Both the position numbers and the translations under genes were made by a program. From Cellulomonas citrea (GTDB lineage Bacteria > Actinomycetota > Actinomycetes > Actinomycetales > Cellulomonadaceae): DNA of 53,279 nucleotides. The stretch lies in the NCBI RefSeq assembly GCF_009829685.1, contig NZ_VWSD01000005.1:1-53279 (forward strand). The letters are read 5' to 3'. Of this stretch, positions 27,322-35,666 are shown piece after piece. The notes beneath the pieces were generated by a model. The model had not been told where the DNA came from. It saw only the letters and a list, made by a program, of their open reading frames with translations, and did not search any database. Numbering within the stretch: position 1 is the stretch's first letter; every line of letters begins with the position of its first letter.

Positions 27322-27884
27322 AGCGGGAGCGGGGCGGGTGCTCGCGCCGTGCGGCGATGCGCACCTCGCCTGAACCGGGGGAGTGCTGGCGGCTCGGTGC
27401 GTGGCTGGCGCCCAGAGGCGGCTGCTCGTCGTCCGGCACCGACCGGACGGGGATCTGATGACGAGGTGCAGGGCGCAGCGTGCGCCGGCGCGTCACCGAG
27501 AGCTGTCCGTGCCGGCGTGGCAGTCTGCTCAGTGTTCCGGCGCGATGAGGCGTGAGGTTCGCGAGCGGAGGAGCCCGGCTCGGCCGGACGCTCTCGGGGC
27601 CCGTACGGCCGCCGGAGACCTTCCTGCTCGCGCCGACGGGAGCGGGTGGCGACATCGCCTCGAGCGCGTGCGGCGCACGCGGGTCGCGATCATGCCCGAC
27701 CGTGCCTTACACTGATCCGTCGGGTTCGTGCTGCCTGCCCTGACCTCGTTGGTGTCATCCCCGTGGTGACCAGTGACGGGGCCCTGGTTGGCCGGGTGCG
27801 CCACCTTCCTCCGCACACCTTGTGGGGATGGTTGGTGCGCGCTCGCGCGGCTCGTCTACCAACGTCAGAGAGTTAGCGGAGGAC
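27322..27884. other. Long adk-infA intergenic region lacking map
   Basis: 563 bases without a supportable gene. I compared the frames on both strands with methionine aminopeptidase and saw none of its blocks (no N-terminal region, no metal-ligand Asp/His segments). The longest frame (27383-27715, plus strand, 110 codons) is Arg/Ala-rich and has no obvious ribosome site. A TACACT at 27708-27713 may be the infA -10. A short inverted repeat GTCCGG...CCGGAC lies near 27430-27450. Confidence 0.7.
27708..27713 (+). promoter_or_regulatory. Possible -10 element for infA-rpmJ
   Basis: TACACT within CCTTACACTGATCC, about 170 bases before infA. No -35 better than TCGCGA at 18-base spacing was found, so this is a weak call resting on the -10 and on the need for a promoter between adk and infA. 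Confidence 0.35.
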
Positions 27885-28106
27885 ATGGCCAAGAAGGACG
27901 GTGTCATCGAGATCGAGGGCTCCGTGGTCGAGGCACTGCCGAACGCGATGTTCCGCGTGGAGCTGTCCAACGGCCACCGTGTGCTCGCCACGATCTCGGG
28001 CAAGATGCGCCAGCACTACATCCGGATCCTCCCTGAGGATCGGGTCGTGGTGGAGCTCACCCCGTACGACCTGTCCCGCGGTCGCATCGTCTACCGCTAC
28101 AAGTGA
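27885..28106 (+). CDS. infA: Translation initiation factor IF-1
   Basis: A 73-residue OB-fold factor that occupies the A site during initiation. It begins [20 protein letters not shown] at ATG 27885, preceded by AGCGGAGGACA. It contains [20 protein letters not shown] and ends [12 protein letters not shown], the full family pattern. Rpmj follows 16 bases later. Confidence 0.97.
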   Translation: MAKKDGVIEIEGSVVEALPNAMFRVELSNGHRVLATISGKMRQHYIRILPEDRVVVELTPYDLSRGRIVYRYK

Positions 28107-28122
28107 TGAGCAAGGACATCCG

Positions 28123-28236
28123 ATGAAGGTCAAGCCGAGCGTCAAGACGATCTGCGACAAGTGCAAGGTGATTCGCCGGCACGGTCGCGTCCAGGTCATC
28201 TGCGAGAACCCGCGGCACAAGCAGCGCCAGGGCTGA
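28123..28236 (+). CDS. rpmJ: 50S ribosomal protein L36, zinc-binding form
   Basis: A 37-residue protein [20 protein letters not shown]... with the Cys11, Cys14, Cys27, His32 zinc ligands (C+ type). It is short enough to be missed by length filters. The ATG at 28123 follows GCAAGGACATCCG. Lies between infA and rpsM as in most actinobacteria. Confidence 0.96.
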   Translation: MKVKPSVKTICDKCKVIRRHGRVQVICENPRHKQRQG

Positions 28237-28385
28237 GGCCCGACGCACCCGGCCCAGCAGGGCCGGTCAGCGCACCGTCACATCGCGCTCTGCGCGATGA
28301 ACCCCCGGTCGGAGGCCGGGGCCCGCGAGTCAGCGGGACGGCGGTGCGGAGGACCTCCGACGCAGTACAGGGAGCCGGAAGGCAC
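28237..28385 (+). promoter_or_regulatory. rpmJ-rpsM spacer with small hairpins
   Basis: A 149-base spacer containing TCGCGC-TCT-GCGCGA (28283-28297), a perfect 6-bp hairpin, and a CCCGG...CCGGG repeat near 28303-28321. These may be leader elements for rpsM-rpsK-rpoA-rplQ. No clear promoter pair is visible. Confidence 0.3.
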
Positions 28386-28766
28386 ATGGCACGTCTGATC
28401 GGAGTCGACCTCCCCCGCGAGAAGCGGGTCGAGATCGCTCTCACCTACATCTACGGGGTCGGCCGCACGCGCGCCGACCAGACCCTCGCCGCCACCGGCA
28501 TCAGCCCGGACGTGCGCGTGAAGGACCTCACCGACGCCCAGCTCGTGACGCTGCGCGACTACCTCGAGGGCAACTTCAAGCTCGAGGGTGACCTGCGCCG
28601 CGAGGTCGCCGCCGACATCCGCCGCAAGGTCGAGATCGGCTGCTACCAGGGTCTGCGTCACCGCCGCGGGCTTCCGGTGCGCGGTCAGCGCACCAAGACC
28701 AACGCGCGCACCCGCAAGGGCCCGAAGCGCACCGTGGCCGGCAAGAAGAAGGCCGGGCGCAAGTAG
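28386..28766 (+). CDS. rpsM: 30S ribosomal protein S13
   Basis: A 126-residue head protein contacting P-site tRNA and forming bridges to the 50S. It begins [26 protein letters not shown] at ATG 28386. It contains the helix-hairpin-helix region and [29 protein letters not shown]. It ends in a basic tail AGKKKAGRK. The frame is open upstream; the start is by homology and CCGGAAGG spacing. Confidence 0.97.
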   Translation: MARLIGVDLPREKRVEIALTYIYGVGRTRADQTLAATGISPDVRVKDLTDAQLVTLRDYLEGNFKLEGDLRREVAADIRRKVEIGCYQGLRHRRGLPVRGQRTKTNARTRKGPKRTVAGKKKAGRK

Positions 28767-28796
28767 CGCCCCCCGTAGACCTGAGAGAAGACGAGA

Positions 28797-29198
28797 ATGC
28801 CCCCGAAGACCCGCGCAAGCGTGCGCAAGCCGCGCCGCAAGGAGAAGAAGAACGTCGCCTACGGGCAGGCGCACATCAAGAGCACCTTCAACAACACGAT
28901 CGTGTCGATCACGGACCCGTCGGGTGCCGTCATCGCCTGGGCCTCGTCCGGCCAGGTCGGGTTCAAGGGCTCGCGCAAGTCGACCCCGTTCGCCGCGCAG
29001 CTCGCGGCCGAGGCCGCTGCCCGTCGGGCCCAGGAGCACGGCATGAAGAAGGTCGACGTGTTCGTCAAGGGCCCCGGCTCCGGCCGTGAGACCGCGATCC
29101 GCTCGCTCACCGCGACCGGCCTCGAGGTCGGCTCGATCCAGGACGTCACGCCCCAGGCTCACAACGGCTGCCGTCCGCCGAAGCGCCGCCGCGTCTGA
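28797..29198 (+). CDS. rpsK: 30S ribosomal protein S11
   Basis: A 133-residue platform protein near the E site and anti-Shine-Dalgarno. It contains [42 protein letters not shown] and the terminal [16 protein letters not shown], all diagnostic. The rpsD gene often found next is absent from this locus, as in other Micrococcales. Confidence 0.97.
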   Translation: MPPKTRASVRKPRRKEKKNVAYGQAHIKSTFNNTIVSITDPSGAVIAWASSGQVGFKGSRKSTPFAAQLAAEAAARRAQEHGMKKVDVFVKGPGSGRETAIRSLTATGLEVGSIQDVTPQAHNGCRPPKRRRV

Positions 29199-29326
29199 CC
29201 TCTCAGCCGGTGCCGGGGCTGCCCCTGGCACCGGCTCGACCGGCCGTTCGGTGGACCGAGACCGAGCGGCGTGCACCACACCTGCGGGGCGTCATATGGC
29301 GGACGCCCGCTGAGAGGAACCACACC

Positions 29327-30340
29327 GTGCTCATCGCACAGCGCCCCACCCTGACCGAAGAGGTCATCTCCGAGTACCGCTCGCGGTTCTCGATCGAGCC
29401 GCTCGAGCCGGGCTTCGGCTACACGCTCGGGAACTCCCTGCGTCGGACCCTGCTGTCCTCCATCCCGGGTGCGGCGGTCACGAGCATCCGCATCGACGGC
29501 GTGCTGCACGAGTTCTCCACCGTGCCCGGCGTCAAGGAGGATGTCACCGAGCTCATCCTCAACATCAAGAACCTCGTCGTCTCCTCGGAGAACGACGAGC
29601 CGGTCGTCATGTACCTGCGCAAGCAGGGCCCGGGTGCGGTCACCGCGGCCGACATCGTGCCGCCGGCCGGTGTCGAGGTGCACAACCCCGACCTTCACCT
29701 GGCGACGCTCAACGACAAGGGCAAGCTGGAGATCGAGCTCACGGTCGAGCGCGGTCGCGGCTACGTGTCGGCCAACCAGAACAAGGCGTTCGACGCCGAG
29801 ATCGGCCGGATCCCGGTCGACTCGATCTACTCGCCGGTGCTCAAGGTGACCTACAAGGTCGAGGCGACCCGCGTCGAGCAGCGCACGGACTTCGACAAGC
29901 TCGTCGTCGACGTCGAGACCAAGCCGGCGATCAGCCCGCGGGACGCGCTGGCCAGCGCCGGCAAGACGCTCGTCGAGCTGTTCGGCCTGGCGCGTGAGCT
30001 CAACGTCGAGGCCGAGGGCATCGAGATCGGCCCGTCCCCGACGGACGCCGCCCTCGCCGCCGACCTGGCCCTGCCGATCGAGGACCTGCAGCTGACCATC
30101 CGGTCGTACAACTGCCTCAAGCGCGAGGGCATCCACACGGTGGGTGAGCTCGTGGCGCGTTCCGAGGCGGACCTGCTCGACATCCGCAACTTCGGCGCCA
30201 AGTCGATCGTCGAGGTGAAGGAGAAGCTCGCCGAGCTCGGGCTGACCCTCAAGGACTCGCCTCTCGACTTCGACCCCAGCACGTCGGCCGGCTACTACGC
30301 CGACGACGAGGGCGACTTCGCCGACGACGAGCAGTTCTGA
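29327..30340 (+). CDS. rpoA: DNA-directed RNA polymerase subunit alpha
   Basis: A 337-residue assembly subunit. I start at GTG 29327 ([22 protein letters not shown]), preceded by CTGAGAGGAACC. The N-terminal domain has [25 protein letters not shown], which dimerises and binds beta. After a linker, the C-terminal domain (about residues 245-310), with [21 protein letters not shown] and [19 protein letters not shown], contacts UP elements and activators. An acidic tail follows. The frame is open 39 codons upstream without homology. Confidence 0.97.
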   Translation: MLIAQRPTLTEEVISEYRSRFSIEPLEPGFGYTLGNSLRRTLLSSIPGAAVTSIRIDGVLHEFSTVPGVKEDVTELILNIKNLVVSSENDEPVVMYLRKQGPGAVTAADIVPPAGVEVHNPDLHLATLNDKGKLEIELTVERGRGYVSANQNKAFDAEIGRIPVDSIYSPVLKVTYKVEATRVEQRTDFDKLVVDVETKPAISPRDALASAGKTLVELFGLARELNVEAEGIEIGPSPTDAALAADLALPIEDLQLTIRSYNCLKREGIHTVGELVARSEADLLDIRNFGAKSIVEVKEKLAELGLTLKDSPLDFDPSTSAGYYADDEGDFADDEQF

Positions 30341-30373
30341 CCTTTTCTCGACCTTCCCAAGGAGTGAACGACG

Positions 30374-30910
30374 ATGCCCACGCCCACCAAGGGTCCGCGC
30401 CTGGGTGGCGGTCCGGCTCACGAGCGGCTGATCCTCGCGCACCTCGCGACCCAGCTCTTCGAGCACCGGTCCATCACGACCACCGAGGCCAAGGCCAAGC
30501 GGGTGCGTCCGCTGGCCGAGCGTCTCATCACCTTCGCCAAGCGCGGTGACCTGCACGCCCGTCGCCGGGTGCTGACCGTCGTTCGCGACAAGTCCGTGGT
30601 GCACGAGCTGTTCACGCAGATCGCGCCGGCCATGGCTGACCGCGAGGGCGGCTACACGCGGATCACCAAGATCGGCCCGCGCAAGGGCGACAACGCCCCC
30701 ATGGCCGTCATCGAGCTCGTGCTCGAGCCGGTCTCGCCGAAGCAGCAGGTCGTGCGCGAGGCGACGAAGGCCGCGGCCAAGGCTGCCCCGGTCGTCGAGG
30801 TCGAGGAGACCGTCGAGGCCGCGGAGGCCGTCGAGGCCGAGCCGACGACCGACGCCGCCGAGGTCGAGCCGGCCGAGTCCGCTGCGGCCGACAAGGCCGA
30901 CGAGGCCTGA
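30374..30910 (+). CDS. rplQ: 50S ribosomal protein L17 with an acidic C-terminal tail
   Basis: A 178-residue protein; residues 1-120 are the normal L17 ([42 protein letters not shown]). From about residue 130 the chain becomes Ala/Glu/Val-rich and acidic ([26 protein letters not shown]), which is common in actinobacteria and not in E. coli. A site AAGGAGTGA precedes the ATG. Last gene of the rpsM-rpoA operon and followed by a strong terminator. Confidence 0.96.
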   Translation: MPTPTKGPRLGGGPAHERLILAHLATQLFEHRSITTTEAKAKRVRPLAERLITFAKRGDLHARRRVLTVVRDKSVVHELFTQIAPAMADREGGYTRITKIGPRKGDNAPMAVIELVLEPVSPKQQVVREATKAAAKAAPVVEVEETVEAAEAVEAEPTTDAAEVEPAESAAADKADEA

Positions 30911-30924
30911 GTCCTGGCAGTACG

Positions 30925-30959
30925 CGAAGGGCCCGCACCCCGAGGGTGCGGGCCCTTCG
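30925..30959. terminator. Bidirectional terminator between rplQ and the reverse hypothetical gene
   Basis: CGAAGGGCCCGCACCC (30925-30940), loop CGA, GGGTGCGGGCCCTTCG (30944-30959): a perfect 16-bp stem, the longest in the window, followed by TCGTCG. It lies between converging genes, so it can stop transcription from both sides. Confidence 0.85.
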
Positions 30960-30978
30960 TCGTGCGTCGGGTGCGGCC

Positions 30979-31623
30979 TCAGGCGCTCGGGCCCGCCATC
31001 CGCTGCAGCGCGGTGCCGAACGCCTCGTCGAGGTCGTTGCGCGTGGGGGAGACGGTGAGCAGCGAGAGCCGCCCGTCGGGTGCGCGGTAGTAGACCCACG
31101 GGCTCACGGGGTCAGCGATGCGGTGCTCGACCACCGCCAGCTCGCCGAGCAGTGCGAGTGCCGGCGCGACCTCCTCGATCTGCTCGAGCACGTGGACGGC
31201 GAGCAGGTGACGGTTGGGAGCCACGACGAGGACGCCGTGGTCGGGCCGTTCGATCCGCAGCGTGCTCGCGAGCAGCTGGTCGAGGATCAGCAGCCGCGAG
31301 CTGCCGAACACGTCGTCCGCGACGTAGGTCTCGACCCGGGCGTGGCCGCCGGCCCGTAGCGTCATGTGCCGCGGGGCGGGCAGGGCGGACAGCCCACGCA
31401 CAGCCCTGTGCGTGCAGTCCTCCCAGCCGCCGTGCTCGGCGGGGTCGACCGGACCGAGCACGGCACGGCCGCGCACGCCGACGGCCAGCTGCCGAAGCCC
31501 CGGAGCGATCAGCCGGCCGCGGGCGAAGTCCGGACCCGGCGCCTCGGGGGCGTGCAGCCCGCGGTCGGCCACCAGCCGAGCGACGAGCCGGGGTGACCGG
31601 GCAAACCCACCAAAATGCGACAC
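30979..31623 (-). CDS. Conserved-looking hypothetical protein
   Basis: A 214-residue soluble protein that I cannot assign. It begins (V/M)SHFGGFARSPRLVARLVADR, has no signal peptide or membrane segment, and contains DVFGSSRLLILDQLLASTLRI, NRHLLAVHVLEQIEEV and a late WVYYRAPDGRLSLLTVSPTRNDL. The balanced composition and the terminator at its end support a real gene. The GTG at 31623 is preceded, six bases upstream, by TAGCCT (31630-31635 on the reverse strand), suggesting a leaderless transcript. It lies, with the next gene, between rplQ and truA, which are neighbours in many relatives. Confidence 0.7.
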   Translation of the reverse strand: MSHFGGFARSPRLVARLVADRGLHAPEAPGPDFARGRLIAPGLRQLAVGVRGRAVLGPVDPAEHGGWEDCTHRAVRGLSALPAPRHMTLRAGGHARVETYVADDVFGSSRLLILDQLLASTLRIERPDHGVLVVAPNRHLLAVHVLEQIEEVAPALALLGELAVVEHRIADPVSPWVYYRAPDGRLSLLTVSPTRNDLDEAFGTALQRMAGPSA

Positions 31624-31629
31624 GCGGTC

Positions 31630-31635
31630 AGGCTA
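31630..31635 (-). promoter_or_regulatory. -10-like element abutting a start codon (leaderless candidate)
   Basis: On the reverse strand TAGCCT is followed by GACCGC and the GTG start of the hypothetical gene. No good -35 is seen at 16-18 bases. Confidence 0.45.
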
Positions 31636-31710
31636 CGTTCGCGCGGTCCGGGCAGCCCAGCCCCGCTGCGCGGAATCACCCGGACGAACGACACCGGGCG
31701 CCGACGAGGG

Positions 31711-32472
31711 TCAGCCGGCGTCGAGGGTCCAGGCCCGCACACCCCCGACGATGCCGGCGGCGTTCGGCACCACGACCACGTCGTCGCCGAGGCGGTCGAG
31801 CACCTGGGCGCTCACCCGACGGGAGTTGCCGCCGCCGAGATACAGCCGGTCCCAGGCCACCACGGGGCGTAGCCCGTCGACCACGCGGCGCACCCGGCGG
31901 GACCACAGGGCGTCGCCGAGCCGGGCGCGCTCAGGCTGGCCGATGTACGAGTCGTACGTGGTGGCGCGGGTCACCGGGGCGTGCGACATCTCCAGGTGCG
32001 GTGCCAGCCGGCCGCCGTCGAACAGGGCCCACCCCAGCCCTGTGCCCAGCGTGAGCACGAGCTCCACGCCCGTGCCGGAGACGACGCCGGCGCCGTGCAC
32101 CTGGGCGTCGTTGAGCACCAGGGTGGGCAGCGAGAGCCGCTGCGACAGGAGTGCTCGGATGTCGCAGCCCGCCCAGGCGCTCACCAGCTCAGGCAGCGGC
32201 GCGGTCCGGGGTCCGGCGCGGTTGATGTAGTGCGGGGTCGAGACGACGACGCCGTGCCGGATCATCCCCGGCATGCCCACCGTGAGTCGGTCCGCACGGG
32301 GGAGGCCCGCCGCCAGCTCCACGACGGTCTCGACCAGGCGCTCCGGGGGCAGCGGATAGGGCGTGGGCACCCGGACCGCCGGTGCGTGCAGGGTCCCGGC
32401 GGCGTCGAGCACCGAGGCCTTGATGCCGCCGCCGCCGCAGTCGACGGCCAGAGTGAACGGGTCGGAGGTCAC
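31711..32472 (-). CDS. ROK-family sugar kinase, polyphosphate-glucokinase-like
   Basis: A 253-residue cytoplasmic kinase. The N-terminal phosphate loop is AVDCGGGGIKASVLD, close to the DIGGSGIKG pattern of polyphosphate/ATP glucokinases and ROK sugar kinases. VLNDAQVHGAG gives the catalytic Asp context, and GTGLGWALFDGGRLAPHLEMSHAP resembles the GTGIG...LEIGH block of polyphosphate glucokinases. A final GGGNSRRV is the adenosine site. The usual ROK zinc motif is not obvious, as in ppgk. I choose GTG at 32472, giving (V/M)TSDPFTLAVDCG; the frame extends further but overlaps truA. Glucose as substrate and polyphosphate as donor are inferred. Divergent from truA with 32 bases between start codons. 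Confidence 0.8.
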   Translation of the reverse strand: MTSDPFTLAVDCGGGGIKASVLDAAGTLHAPAVRVPTPYPLPPERLVETVVELAAGLPRADRLTVGMPGMIRHGVVVSTPHYINRAGPRTAPLPELVSAWAGCDIRALLSQRLSLPTLVLNDAQVHGAGVVSGTGVELVLTLGTGLGWALFDGGRLAPHLEMSHAPVTRATTYDSYIGQPERARLGDALWSRRVRRVVDGLRPVVAWDRLYLGGGNSRRVSAQVLDRLGDDVVVVPNAAGIVGGVRAWTLDAG

Positions 32473-32477
32473 GTCCC

Positions 32478-32496
32478 AACCTAACGCCGATACGGT
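32478..32496. promoter_or_regulatory. Back-to-back -10 elements for the ROK kinase and truA
   Basis: TAGGTT on the reverse strand (32478-32483) lies 5 bases before the kinase GTG, and TACGGT on the plus strand (32491-32496) lies 8 bases before the truA GTG. Both could drive leaderless mRNAs. The promoters overlap, so simultaneous use is unlikely. Confidence 0.5.
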
Positions 32497-32504
32497 GGTG
32501 CGCC

Positions 32505-33368
32505 GTGACCACCGTGCGGCTGCGACTCGACCTGGCCTACGTGGGCACCGACTTCGCGGGCTGGGCGCGACAGCCTGGCCTGCGCACCGTGCAGGGTGTG
32601 CTGGAGGACGGGCTGGCGACGGTGCTGCGGGACGAGGTGCGCCTCGTGGTCGCCGGCCGTACCGACGCCGGTGTGCACGCCCGCGGGCAGGTCGCCCACC
32701 TGGACGTCGACGCGGACCGGCTGGCCGCGCTCCGGGCCCGTGACGGTGCCGCGGGGCCTCAGGTGCTGGTCCGACGGCTGGCGGGTGTGCTGCCGGCGGA
32801 CGTCGTCGTGCGGGAGGCGCGGGTGGCGGCGGACGGGTTCGACGCGCGGTTCTCCGCCCTGCGGCGCACCTACGCGTACCGGGTGCGGGACGGGGCCGTC
32901 CCGCCGGACCCGTGGACCCGTGGCTACGTGCTGTGGCACCGGCACCCGCTCGAGGTCGGGGCGATGGACGACGCGGCACGGCGTCTCGAGGGTCTGCACG
33001 ACTTCGCCGCGTTCTGCCGCCCGCGACCGGGCGCCACGACCATCCGGACCCTGGAGGCCTTCGGCTGGCTCCGGGCGCAGCACGGGGCCGATGCCGGGCT
33101 GCTCGTCGCGCACGTGCAGGCCGACGCGTTCTGCCACTCGATGGTGCGTGCGCTCGTGGGCGCCTGCCTCGCGGTCGGCCAGGGCAGCCGCGACGTCGAC
33201 TGGCCGGCGCAGCTGCTGGTCGAAGGGCGCCGGGGCGCGGCCGTCGCCCCCGCGGTCGGACTCACCCTGGAGGACGTGCAGTACCCGCCGGACGGCGAAC
33301 TCGCCGACCGTGCGGACCGAACCCGAGCGCGACGCTCACTGCCCGAACCGGGCGGCTGCTGCGACTGA
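32505..33368 (+). CDS. truA: tRNA pseudouridine(38-40) synthase TruA
   Basis: A 287-residue enzyme converting uridines 38-40 of the anticodon arm to pseudouridine. The catalytic Asp is D54 in GRTDAGVHA. Other family blocks are LDLAYVGTDFAGWARQPGLRTVQGVLE, RRTYAYRV and DAFCHSMVRALVGACLAVGQG. GTG 32505 gives (V/M)TTVRLRLDLAYVGTD; no ribosome site is evident, consistent with a leaderless start. The C-terminus ends with a variable Arg-rich tail. In many actinobacteria truA directly follows rplQ; here two reverse genes separate them. Confidence 0.93.
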   Translation: MTTVRLRLDLAYVGTDFAGWARQPGLRTVQGVLEDGLATVLRDEVRLVVAGRTDAGVHARGQVAHLDVDADRLAALRARDGAAGPQVLVRRLAGVLPADVVVREARVAADGFDARFSALRRTYAYRVRDGAVPPDPWTRGYVLWHRHPLEVGAMDDAARRLEGLHDFAAFCRPRPGATTIRTLEAFGWLRAQHGADAGLLVAHVQADAFCHSMVRALVGACLAVGQGSRDVDWPAQLLVEGRRGAAVAPAVGLTLEDVQYPPDGELADRADRTRARRSLPEPGGCCD

Positions 33369-33490
33369 CGGACCGCGGTCCGCCGAGGGGGAGACCGCAC
33401 AGCGCGGACGAGGGCAGGAGACAGGACGGCTCGTCCGCGTGGCGAAGGTCGGGAGGCGCCGGGCGCGCGGGGGAGCGGTCCGGCCGCGGC

Positions 33491-34954
33491 CTAGTCCAGG
33501 GGGATGGCGAGCAGCTCCGGACGGCGCCGTCGGATCAGCGTCCATGCCCCGGCGATGACGAGGCAGAGGGCGCCGACCGTGATCAGCCCGCCGGAGAAGA
33601 CCCCGACGACGCACAGCACCACGCTGAGTGCCGCGATCGCCCGGCGTCCGCGGGCACCCGACCCGATCGCGACGGCGAACAACCCCCAGGTGAGGTACCA
33701 GGGGTACGTCGACGGGCCGCTCACGGCCACGACGACGAGCGCCCAGCCCACCCCCGCGTAGGCGTCCTTCGTGGTGCCGCGACCAGTGGCGCGCAGCAGC
33801 AGGAGGCCCGCGGCTGCGGAGCCGGCGACCGCTGTGAGGACCCGCCCGATCGTGAACGCCCAGCTGAGGGCGGGTTCGGTGAAGCTCCCCGTCACGGCTG
33901 CCAGAAGGTAGGAGACCCAGGTGCTCGGGGCCATCCCTTCGCGTGTCGTCCCCGGAACCCCCAGGGCGCCGACCCAGCCGAAGGCGTCGGGGACCAGCAG
34001 CCAGATCGCTCCTGTGGTGGCCGCGGCGGCCGCGACCGCCCCGACGAGCGCGCGTCGGCGCACGGGAGCGGGGCTGCGGCGCAGCGCGTCCAGCAGGACG
34101 TAGCCGATGAGCACGGCGCCCGGCAGCTTGATGAAGCAGGCGGCGACCGCCGCGACCATCGCCCATGCGGGGCGGCCCGAGCGGACGAGCAGGACCACGA
34201 GGACCGCGAGCGCCCCGACCAGCACGTCGAGGTGCGCGCCCGACACGATGGTGACGAGCACGAGCGGGTTGAGCGCCGTGAGCAGCAGGACCACCGTGCG
34301 GTCCTGGTCGCGGACGGCGCGGAGCGTCACCGCGACGGCCCCGGCGAGACCGGCCACGGCGAGGAGCCGGACCAGGAGCATCGCCGCACCGGCGTCGGTG
34401 CCGGCCAGCGCAGCCGGGAGCCTGAGCAGGGAGACCTGCAGCGGTCCGTACGGCGTGGGTGTGGTGCGCCACATGGGGCTGACTGTGGCGGCGTAGGCGT
34501 CCGAGAGGATGCCGGGGCCGACGTGGTAAGGGTTCAGCCCGAGCTCGGCGAGACGACCCACCGCGGCGTAGCTGAACACGTCCAGGCTGCCGAGCGGACC
34601 ACCGATGAGGAACGGCAGGGACCACACCGCCGCCACGCCTGCGAGCCAGGGCGTCGTGGGTCGTTCGGCCGTCGGCAGCGCGAGGAAGGCCCGGGACAGG
34701 ACGAACCACAGCAGGCACAGCAGAGCGACGAGCAGCAGCTCGATCGCCAGCCAGCCCTCGGACGACGCGCTCCCTGTCGGCCAGAAGCTCCAGGGCGCCG
34801 GGAGCGTCACCTGCTGCGCGAAACCGCCGGCGCCGGCGACCGCCACCGTCGCGGCCGACACCAGGAAGCCCGAGCCGGCCACCACGCCGAACCGCACAGT
34901 GGTGCGCTCAAGGAGCGCCGCGCGCTGCGCGGCGAGGGCGATCGTGCCGTCCAT
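33491..34954 (-). CDS. Polytopic GT-C glycosyltransferase, MptB-like (alpha-1,6-mannosyltransferase family)
   Basis: A 487-residue protein with about 12 hydrophobic segments. The first extracytoplasmic loop contains GSLDVFSYAAVGRLAELGLNPY, the acidic-residue motif typical of the polyprenol-phosphomannose-dependent mannosyltransferases MptA/MptB, which elongate lipomannan cores in mycobacteria and relatives. A second block is SGAHLDVLVGALAVL. I start at ATG 34954 (MDGTIALAAQRAALLERT) because GAGGAG immediately precedes it; the open frame upstream adds 25 unconvincing residues. Donor and acceptor in this organism are inferred. It is tail to tail with truA; no clear terminator stands between them. 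Confidence 0.78.
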   Translation of the reverse strand: MDGTIALAAQRAALLERTTVRFGVVAGSGFLVSAATVAVAGAGGFAQQVTLPAPWSFWPTGSASSEGWLAIELLLVALLCLLWFVLSRAFLALPTAERPTTPWLAGVAAVWSLPFLIGGPLGSLDVFSYAAVGRLAELGLNPYHVGPGILSDAYAATVSPMWRTTPTPYGPLQVSLLRLPAALAGTDAGAAMLLVRLLAVAGLAGAVAVTLRAVRDQDRTVVLLLTALNPLVLVTIVSGAHLDVLVGALAVLVVLLVRSGRPAWAMVAAVAACFIKLPGAVLIGYVLLDALRRSPAPVRRRALVGAVAAAAATTGAIWLLVPDAFGWVGALGVPGTTREGMAPSTWVSYLLAAVTGSFTEPALSWAFTIGRVLTAVAGSAAAGLLLLRATGRGTTKDAYAGVGWALVVVAVSGPSTYPWYLTWGLFAVAIGSGARGRRAIAALSVVLCVVGVFSGGLITVGALCLVIAGAWTLIRRRRPELLAIPLD

Positions 34955-34957
34955 GCT

Positions 34958-34963
34958 CTCCTC
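34958..34963 (-). promoter_or_regulatory. Ribosome binding site deciding the start of the MptB-like gene
   Basis: GAGGAG on the reverse strand, followed by AGC and ATG at 34954. The spacing is short, but no comparable site precedes the upstream in-frame starts. Confidence 0.55.
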
Positions 34964-35087
34964 GGGGGTGTTTTCCCCAGACGCTAGCGGAACTGCCCGC
35001 GCACGACCATCGCCCGAGAGGGCTGACACCTGCGGCGTTGCTCACTGCCGCGGCTCGGCGTGCCGCCGGTGCAGGGCGGCCCGGGGC

Positions 35088-35519
35088 TCAGCTCTCGGGG
35101 TCGAACCGCCCGTCCGGGTCGTCGACCAGGTGGACGGCGGCCTCCTCGGCGCTCGCGCCGCCGCCGGCGACGCCTGCGTCGAGGGCGAACTGGTCGTTCA
35201 CCCCGGCCTCGACCGCGTCGTCGTCGGCGACCAGACGACCGGCCCGGCCGGGCTCGCGCCCGCCGACCGGACGAGGGTCGGCGACCCAGACGTCGGGCTC
35301 CTCCTCGGCGAGACGCCGGTCGAGACCCTCGCCGTGGGCCTGCTCCCACGCCGTCTCGCCCCAGCGGTTGCTGCGATCCCGCTCGGGCGGCGAGTAGCCC
35401 TCGTCGAGCAGGTCCTCCACCCCGCGGTCGACGAGCATCTCCTCGGCCGACAGCTGGTCGGTGTCGCCCTCCGAGCCCAGCGCGGCGTCGGTGCTCGTGG
35501 CGGGTGTCTCCTCGGTCAT
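35088..35519 (-). CDS. DUF5709 domain protein
   Basis: A 143-residue acidic protein. The C-terminal two thirds match my memory of DUF5709: LLDEGYSPPERDRSNRWGETAWEQ, GLDRRLAEEEPDVWVADPRPVGG and GGASAEEAAVHLVDD. The N-terminus MTEETPATSTDAALGSEGDT is disordered. No signal peptide or membrane segment; function unknown, restricted to actinobacteria as far as I know. The ATG at 35519 follows a GGGGG run. It reads away from the ABC-F gene. Confidence 0.82.
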   Translation of the reverse strand: MTEETPATSTDAALGSEGDTDQLSAEEMLVDRGVEDLLDEGYSPPERDRSNRWGETAWEQAHGEGLDRRLAEEEPDVWVADPRPVGGREPGRAGRLVADDDAVEAGVNDQFALDAGVAGGGASAEEAAVHLVDDPDGRFDPES

Positions 35520-35666
35520 GCCCCCACGCTCGCACCGGAGCGCGCCGGGCGCCACCGCCCGCTGCGACCACCTCGCGCGCCTGACCGGCGCATCGCCGCG
35601 GCGACAGCTGAGGCCGCCGTGAAACAGGTCGCCGCGTCCTGACCCGGACGGGCAGACTCCCGTGCC

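Noticed and set aside
27383..27715. 110-codon plus-strand frame in the adk-infA gap
   Set aside because: Arg/Ala-rich composition, no ribosome site, no resemblance to map or any known protein. The minus-strand frame at 27299-27655 fails for the same reasons.
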